A DNA stretch of 18,730 nucleotides from positions 1 to 18,730 of the forward strand of contig JAZSFD010000004.1 in NCBI GenBank assembly GCA_045532035.1, written 5' to 3'. A program made the translations under genes and the position numbers. Of the stretch, positions 13,493 to 18,730 are shown piece after piece (the first letter of the stretch is position 1; the number at the start of each line of letters is the position of its first letter). The notes under the pieces were generated by a model. The model was not told where the DNA came from. It made no database searches and saw only the letters and a program-made list of their open reading frames with translations. The DNA comes from UMGS1052 sp045532035. GTDB lineage: Bacteria > Bacillota > Clostridia > Oscillospirales > CAG-382.

Positions 13493-14857
13493 TTACTGAT
13501 CGTCTTTTGCTTTCGATACCACAAGATTTGTAATGATACCAAGGATAAGTGCGCAGGCGATGGATGTGATGGTTACCTTTCCGAAGGTGAGAGTAAGACC
13601 GCCGATACCTGCAATGAGGATCACAGACACTACGAACAGATTCTTGTTCTGATTGAGGTCGACCTTCTGAACCATCTTGAGACCCGAAACAGCGATGAAG
13701 CCGTAAAGTGCCATACAGACGCCGCCCATTACGCACGAGGGGATGGAATTTACAAATGCGATAAAGGGCGAGATGAAAGCAATAAGCACCGCAAGAATTG
13801 CCGCAGTCAGAATGGTGAGAACAGATGCATTTCCTGTGATGGCAACACATCCGACCGATTCACCATAGGTGGTGTTGGGGCATCCGCCAAAGAAAGCTCC
13901 GACCATAGAACCGACACCGTCGCCGAGGAGAGTTCTGTGAAGACCGGGCTCCTCAAGAAGATCGTTTTCGATGATGGAAGAAATGTTCTTATGGTCTGCG
14001 ATGTGTTCCGCAAAAACAACAAACGCAACGGGAATATATGCCACGGCAATTGTGCTGATATACGAAGCATTGATCTCAGATACGCCCTTAAAAGCTGTCA
14101 TAAATGTGAAATCGGGCACCGCAAAGAAAGTGCCAAGGCTGACGCCATTTTCAACAAGTGCCATAAAAGGAGCAACATTAAGCACCTTGATGGCATCAAT
14201 ATTTGCCGCATAACCTATGGCTGTAAAAATGCCTGCTGTGGCATATCCGCCGAGGATACCGATGATAAAGGGAATGAGCTTCATTGTTCTCTTGCCGTAG
14301 ACCGAGCAGATAACAGTAACAAGAAGTGTAACGATTCCGCACAAAACAGTTACAATGGGAGAAGCCGCAACACCCTCGATGCTTCCTTTTGTCATGTCGC
14401 CGATAGCGTTGGAAGCAAGGCTGAGTCCGATGATGGCAACGGTGGGACCGATTACAACCGCAGGCATGAGCTTGTTGATCCATTTTACACCGGCGAACTT
14501 AACGATGATCGCGATGACAACATAAACAAGACCCGCAAAAACAGCACCGATGATAAGTCCCAAAAATCCGAGAGACATTGACACGCCGCCCGCAAAGGCC
14601 GCTATCATAGAGCCGATAAAGGCAAAGGATGAGCCGAGGAATACCGGCGACTTCATTTTTGTGAAAAGAATGTAGACAAGTGTACCCACACCGGCACCAA
14701 AAAGCGCTGCCGCAGAGCTCATGTCAGTACCGCAGGTGCCATTGATTATGACCGGCACAACAAGCGTTGCTGTCATAATTGCCAACAACTGTTGGAACGC
14801 GTAGACGATAAGTTGTCCAAACCCGGGTTTGTCCTTGACTCCATAGATCAACTTCAT
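13493..14857 (-). CDS. uraA: uracil permease, NCS2 (nucleobase:cation symporter-2) family
   Basis: This 454-residue membrane protein belongs to the NCS2 uracil/xanthine permeases, which take up nucleobases with protons. Early residues (YGVKDKPGFGQLIVYAFQQLLAIMTATLVVP) match the family start, followed by about 12-14 hydrophobic segments; SPVFLGSSFAFIGSM and the later AEHIADHKNISSII and GCPNTTYGESVGCVAITG stretches (the latter bearing substrate-site residues in the family) are diagnostic. The ATG at 14857 has GGAGG 8 nt upstream; an in-frame ATG at 14872 has only a close AAGGA. The position directly before upp indicates uracil as the physiological substrate. Transcribed from the promoter at 14919-14947, with about a 55-nt leader and no visible PyrR-type attenuator. 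Confidence 0.93.
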   Translation of the reverse strand: MKLIYGVKDKPGFGQLIVYAFQQLLAIMTATLVVPVIINGTCGTDMSSAAALFGAGVGTLVYILFTKMKSPVFLGSSFAFIGSMIAAFAGGVSMSLGFLGLIIGAVFAGLVYVVIAIIVKFAGVKWINKLMPAVVIGPTVAIIGLSLASNAIGDMTKGSIEGVAASPIVTVLCGIVTLLVTVICSVYGKRTMKLIPFIIGILGGYATAGIFTAIGYAANIDAIKVLNVAPFMALVENGVSLGTFFAVPDFTFMTAFKGVSEINASYISTIAVAYIPVAFVVFAEHIADHKNISSIIENDLLEEPGLHRTLLGDGVGSMVGAFFGGCPNTTYGESVGCVAITGNASVLTILTAAILAVLIAFISPFIAFVNSIPSCVMGGVCMALYGFIAVSGLKMVQKVDLNQNKNLFVVSVILIAGIGGLTLTFGKVTITSIACALILGIITNLVVSKAKDDQ

Positions 14858-14918
14858 TTTATTATCCTCCATTTTCCTTATGCCGCAAAATTTTCGTGAA
14901 GCGACATAATCTACATAA

Positions 14919-14956
14919 AATATACATCAATTCACAGGTTTTGTCAATCTGTAACA
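14919..14956 (-). promoter_or_regulatory. promoter of uraA-upp, with a TGTTACA box touching -35
   Basis: On the minus strand TTGACA (14942-14947), a 17-bp spacer and TATATT (14919-14924) form a good sigma-A promoter. Two bp upstream of -35 is TGTTACA (14950-14956), part of a CTGTTACAG palindrome and the same heptamer as at 129-260; its meaning is uncertain. The rest of the region 14873-15277 holds A/T-rich sequence and the promoter of the next gene. Confidence 0.85.
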
Positions 14957-15188
14957 GCGATTTATTCCAAATATATTTGCTTTCCGTCGTTTTGCACAAA
15001 AACAATGCGAGCTTTTATGTCAAAAATAACGCTGAAAAAACACAAATCTCACAGCGATTCTTACAAAAGCTGAAAAAACTCGTCTCCCCTATCGTCAATA
15101 ATCACAAACAGCTTTGCTTGTTTTTGTTGCTTTTGCCTTGCTAATTTTGAATTGTTTCATAATTATAACAATATGTACGATATTTCAC

Positions 15189-15217
15189 TTGACAAAAGCT
15201 TCAAAAAACATCATAAT
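15189..15217 (+). promoter_or_regulatory. promoter of the large SLH gene
   Basis: TTGACA (15189-15194), a 17-bp spacer and CATAAT (15212-15217) lie about 60 bp before the ATG at 15278. A short C-rich/G-rich hairpin (about 15239-15252) falls in the leader. Confidence 0.7.
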
Positions 15218-15277
15218 TATATCAAAGCATCCTCAACTCCCCCTTGGGGTGGAATTTTATTAACACAGAGAAAAAGT

Positions 15278-18200
15278 ATGAAAAAAAGGATTTTGGCCAT
15301 CATTCTTTCGGTGATGCTCGTGGTATGCGCCATGCCCCTCACCTTCTCACAGGTATCGGCGGCAACTCCCACGGTTGAGATCATCGACGGTCAGAGAACT
15401 GTTTTCCTCTCGGGCTTTGGAAGAATGAACTATCAGAACGAAACAAGAACAGCTTTCCGCACCTTTGATGAGGCACTGGCGGCTCTCGGAACCGAGGGCG
15501 GACGAATCTGCTTCTCGGGCACTCTCAATCTTGCCGAATGGCAGGATGTCGCAGGTCGAGCTCCCATCACCTTCGAGGGCATCGGAAACAAGGTTTCGGG
15601 AAGCAAGCTCGATTTCGGTGAAAAAACCGAGATAAGCTTTCTTGGCGATACATATGTTTCGAACCTCATGCTCGTCACACAGCCAGATGTTCCGATCATC
15701 ACAAACGGAAATGTTTTTACATCGATCGGCAGCATCGAATGTAATTACAGCGAAAAATTTGTTGACGGCGGAAACAACATCATAACATATCTTGCACCGT
15801 TTGTTGTGGCAACAGGAACCTACACCACCGGCGCAAACGCAGGAAAAGTCACCCTCTCCGCAGGACAGCATTCTGTTGTATCTGCCGGTTCTTTTGCCGG
15901 AAGCTCTGTTAATGGTACAACAAATTTTGCCATCTCAGGCGGCAATTTTGAAGAGGTCTATGCCGGCAACTACTCCACCTCGGGCACCTTCACAGGCACC
16001 TCCAATGTTACGGTTTCGGGCGGAAAGATCGCAAAGCTTGTGGCAGGCTCCGAAAGCGGAACCACAAACGCCAACCTCAATATTGTGATAGATGGCGGCG
16101 AAACAACAACTCTCTTCATCGGCTCTGAAAACGGCTCTTCCGTCGGTGGAAATGTGTGCATTTCTCTTTATGACGGTGTGGTCAAGGAAATGGTCAGCGC
16201 CAAGAGCAACATCCAAGGCAAGGTCATCATCATCGATGCCACAAAGAGCAAGAAGATTCCCGACGGCTCTTACGACTATCTCATCACAGCCGATGGAGTA
16301 AAGCTTTCCCCCGTTTACAACGGCACGACTCTTGCAGGCTTTTCGGTTTATGATTCCAACGGTTTTATTCCCTCAAAAGTATTTGCCAACGGCACACAAA
16401 TTTCTCCCGTAAACTCTGTCTACCCCCTCCCCGAAGGCAAAATCACAGTCACCTGCGAATCTGCGGGAGCCATCACTCCCAACAGAGAAGCTTCCTATGT
16501 GGCAGGCTACGAGGACGGTACCTTCAAGCCTCAGAACAATATCACAAGAGCTGAAGCTGTCACCATGCTTTCGAGAATCATCTGCACCGACATTTCTCAG
16601 CTTTCGTCAATCGTTAATTGCGATTATTCGGATGTTGCGGCAACCGACTGGTATATGCCTGTTATCGGCTTCTTCCAGAGCCTCGGATATCTCGACAAGC
16701 TTGAGGGTGTGGGCAACACCATCTCCCCTAAGCAGTATATCACCCGAGGTGAATTTGCCGAGCTTTCAAGACACGTTATCACAGCTTTGTATGAAGGCAA
16801 AGAATTCGGCATCAAGCTCTTCCCCGATGTGACAGACGCAAATCCTTATTATGATTCCATCGGTCAGCTCGGTTATCTCGGAGTCATCGGCGGCTACGAG
16901 GACGGCACCTTCAAGTCTGACAACAATATCACACGCGCCGAAGCGGTTACCATGGTAAACCGTTTCCTTGGCAGAACCCCGACAGGAAATGCAGGCGCTA
17001 CCGTCTTCTTTGACATTGAATCCCACTGGGCAAAGTCTCAGATCCTTGCAGCGTGCTATTCCGCTGTCAGTGCAGGCAACACAGTCTGGACTCTCGGCAC
17101 AGATATCACAAAGGGTTCTTTTGAGCTTCTCTCGGGAGATGTGACCGTCGGAGACCAGATCAGAAACCTCTACAACAAAATCCCCACAATTCCCGAAAAG
17201 GATGCCATCGCGGGAATCGATGCAATTTCAAAATGGCAGATAAACAACATAATCAATTCCGAAAGCGATATTCCTGCCACCGGCAACAAATTCTATGTTT
17301 CGCCCAACGGCAACGATGACAACGACGGTCTTTCGCCTGCCACCGCATGGAAATCGCTCGACCGCATCGCAGGCATCAAGGCAATGAAGACCATAAAGCC
17401 AGGCGACACCATTCTGTTTGAACGCGGCGGCGAATGGAGAGGTATTCTTTCCTGTATCGCAGGAGTCACATATTCCGCATACGGCGAAGGCCCCAAGCCT
17501 GTCTTCAATGCATCAAAGAAGAATTATGCCGATCCCGCTCTCTGGACTCCTACCGAATATCCCAACATCTACAAGCTGTCCGACAAGCTTTCAAACTGCG
17601 GACTTATGGCATTCAACTTCACAGGCGAGCTCGGCAACTACAACGAGCTTCTGGGCATTCTCAGACTCAAGGGTCTTAATGGCGTTGAAAGCTATGCCGA
17701 CCTCAAGGATGACCTTGAATTTTACAGTGATCTTTCAACCAGCGAAGTATATCTCTACAGCCTCGAAGGCAACCCCGGCGAAAGATTTGATTCCATCGAA
17801 ATCGCCCACGGCACAAACTCCACCATCATTCCCCAGCCCGGTAATGTAACCCTTGACAACCTCAACTTCCGCTTCTGCGGTCAGCACGGTGTCGGTGTCG
17901 GCGGACATCAGAACATCAAAGTCCAGAACTGTATTTTCGATTATCTGGGCGGATCTGTTCTTCGCGGTTTCCACGGTGTAAACACCACACGCTACGGAAA
18001 TGCTCTCCAGGTCTACGGCAGCTGCGACGGTTGGTATCTTTACAACAACTGGATCTATCAGATCTATGACACAGGTGTCACACATCAGTACAACACTCCG
18101 TATGATCCCGGAAATGCCACAATGGATCATGTTGACTATGTCGGAAATGTCATTGAATATTGCCACTGGTCGATCGAATACTACAATCCCGATTACGGAA

Positions 18201-18586
18201 ACACTGTTCACACCTTCCACAACACCTATATTGCAGACAACATCTGCCGCATGAACGGTTACGGATGGGGTACAAGAATAAGAGGTGCAACTGCTCTCTT
18301 CCAGAGTGCGAGCATCACCGAAAACACAAAGAATTTTGTTACAGAGAACAACATCTTTGACCGCGGAAAGTCAATACTCTTCAACTGTAATTCCGTAGGC
18401 GACCGTGAGCTTGAGCTTCGCAACAACATCTATGTCCAGAACCTCGGCGGACCATTTGCCAGATTCTTCGGCAACTCCTTTAACGCAGATGAAACCACAA
18501 AAACAAAGCTCAGAAATCACGCAAACGATTCCACATCCCATGTTCTCTTCAACAACGACACAACCATCACAAATTATCCCGGATAA
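15278..18586 (+). CDS. secreted SLH protein with beta-repeat region and C-terminal parallel beta-helix-like domain
   Basis: I take the ATG at 15278 because it begins a clear export signal (MKKRILAIILSVMLVVCAMP...SQVSAA); the upstream in-frame extension has no signal and no ribosome binding site. The site before 15278 is weak (AGAGAAA). The 1102-residue product has four parts: a beta-rich N-terminal region (about 30-215), short repeats around VSGGKI..LVAGS (about 215-311), SLH modules (about 400-600) binding wall polysaccharide, and a C-terminal domain (about 669-1102). The last starts FYVSPNGNDDNDGLSPATAW, the usual opening of right-handed beta-helix proteins of the pectate-lyase-like class, and contains successive N-rich turns (NLNFRFCG, NIKVQNCIF). 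It may act on or bind a polysaccharide; no catalytic residues can be assigned from sequence reading. Gene is intact and followed by a hairpin. Confidence 0.85.
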   Translation: MKKRILAIILSVMLVVCAMPLTFSQVSAATPTVEIIDGQRTVFLSGFGRMNYQNETRTAFRTFDEALAALGTEGGRICFSGTLNLAEWQDVAGRAPITFEGIGNKVSGSKLDFGEKTEISFLGDTYVSNLMLVTQPDVPIITNGNVFTSIGSIECNYSEKFVDGGNNIITYLAPFVVATGTYTTGANAGKVTLSAGQHSVVSAGSFAGSSVNGTTNFAISGGNFEEVYAGNYSTSGTFTGTSNVTVSGGKIAKLVAGSESGTTNANLNIVIDGGETTTLFIGSENGSSVGGNVCISLYDGVVKEMVSAKSNIQGKVIIIDATKSKKIPDGSYDYLITADGVKLSPVYNGTTLAGFSVYDSNGFIPSKVFANGTQISPVNSVYPLPEGKITVTCESAGAITPNREASYVAGYEDGTFKPQNNITRAEAVTMLSRIICTDISQLSSIVNCDYSDVAATDWYMPVIGFFQSLGYLDKLEGVGNTISPKQYITRGEFAELSRHVITALYEGKEFGIKLFPDVTDANPYYDSIGQLGYLGVIGGYEDGTFKSDNNITRAEAVTMVNRFLGRTPTGNAGATVFFDIESHWAKSQILAACYSAVSAGNTVWTLGTDITKGSFELLSGDVTVGDQIRNLYNKIPTIPEKDAIAGIDAISKWQINNIINSESDIPATGNKFYVSPNGNDDNDGLSPATAWKSLDRIAGIKAMKTIKPGDTILFERGGEWRGILSCIAGVTYSAYGEGPKPVFNASKKNYADPALWTPTEYPNIYKLSDKLSNCGLMAFNFTGELGNYNELLGILRLKGLNGVESYADLKDDLEFYSDLSTSEVYLYSLEGNPGERFDSIEIAHGTNSTIIPQPGNVTLDNLNFRFCGQHGVGVGGHQNIKVQNCIFDYLGGSVLRGFHGVNTTRYGNALQVYGSCDGWYLYNNWIYQIYDTGVTHQYNTPYDPGNATMDHVDYVGNVIEYCHWSIEYYNPDYGNTVHTFHNTYIADNICRMNGYGWGTRIRGATALFQSASITENTKNFVTENNIFDRGKSILFNCNSVGDRELELRNNIYVQNLGGPFARFFGNSFNADETTKTKLRNHANDSTSHVLFNNDTTITNYPG

Positions 18587-18594
18587 GCAAACGA

Positions 18595-18621
18595 CAAACC
18601 GCAGCATTTTGCTGCGGTTTG
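18595..18621 (+). terminator. hairpin terminator after the large SLH gene
   Basis: CAAACCGCAGC (18595-18605) pairs perfectly with 18611-18621 across a 5-nt loop, 8 nt after the stop. Only three T lie in the 3' arm and no U-tract follows, so it may be a weak terminator or mRNA end stabiliser. The remaining bases (18622-18730) show no gene; a small GGGCG/CGCCC inverted repeat lies near the edge. Confidence 0.7.
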
Positions 18622-18730
18622 AACTTGCTGGCAAAGGGTATATAATAATTGCTGTTGGCAATATGCACAAACAGGGAATGTCATAATACCTCCATTGCCT
18701 GAAAGGGCGGCTGATTGATACGCCCATTTT

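Noticed and set aside
13937..14581. Plus-strand open frame of 214 codons opposite uraA
   Set aside because: It is an antisense shadow of uraA, whose family motifs are unambiguous; its translation is rich in Asn, Lys, Asp and Cys with no domain signature.
14896..15144. Open frame of 82 codons between uraA and the large SLH gene
   Set aside because: It covers the uraA promoter, has no ribosome binding site and an unremarkable composition; I treat the region as regulatory spacer.
18371..18727. Minus-strand open frame of 118 codons at the right end
   Set aside because: It is antisense to the end of the large SLH gene and its terminator, with no ribosome binding site or recognisable domain.
1..18730. 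CRISPR arrays, transposons, prophage or toxin-antitoxin modules
   Set aside because: I looked for regular spaced repeats, transposase or integrase motifs and paired small genes, and found none.

Overview
The window reads as chromosomal DNA of a moderately low-GC Gram-positive bacterium, most likely a clostridial Firmicute of the gut type (inference). The signs are AGGAGG-like ribosome binding sites, several near-consensus sigma-A promoters (TTGACA-17-TATAAT), a TPP riboswitch in front of the ECF thiamine component ThiT, a DacF-like wall enzyme with membrane anchors, and two proteins with S-layer homology (SLH) modules. I see no integrase, transposase, CRISPR array or defence island. Most of the window is housekeeping, with accessory surface proteins at about 4.5-7.9 kb and 15.2-18.6 kb.

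Layout. At 1-10 a leftward gene begins and runs off the window. Its upstream region (about 84-265) is a tandemly duplicated promoter module with paired TGTTACA boxes, which is the most striking non-coding structure here. At 359-2706 a leftward pair, ribF then a DacF-like D,D-carboxypeptidase homologue, overlaps by ATGA; the DacF-like protein has lost two of three active-site motifs. At 3031-3666 is a divergent MogA/MoaB-like protein, followed by an orphan OmpR/PhoB-type response regulator (3836-4525), which shares a bidirectional terminator with a convergent small lipoprotein (4565-5047).

At 5230-7863 is a secreted SLH protein whose frame is broken by three apparent one-base losses, all in homopolymer runs and together restoring the frame. 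A hairpin, a stand-alone tRNA T-arm-like sequence, and a tRNA-Pro(GGG) with encoded CCA, promoter and terminator follow. A leftward FAD-dependent dehydrogenase (8216-9655) comes next, then a consensus promoter, TPP riboswitch, terminator and thiT (9750-10616).

From 14857 leftward lie uraA, upp, an MFS transporter and an RluA-family pseudouridine synthase. UraA imports uracil and Upp converts it with PRPP to UMP; the MFS gene is separated from upp by a hairpin terminator, and rluA follows it after 6 bp. The last gene (15278-18586) is a secreted protein with a glycine-rich beta-repeat region, SLH modules and a C-terminal beta-helix-like domain.

I did not find a clear new multi-gene system. The observations most worth a second look are the duplicated promoter module, the DacF homologue without KTG and SxN residues, the triple homopolymer lesion, and the architecture of the large SLH/beta-helix protein.
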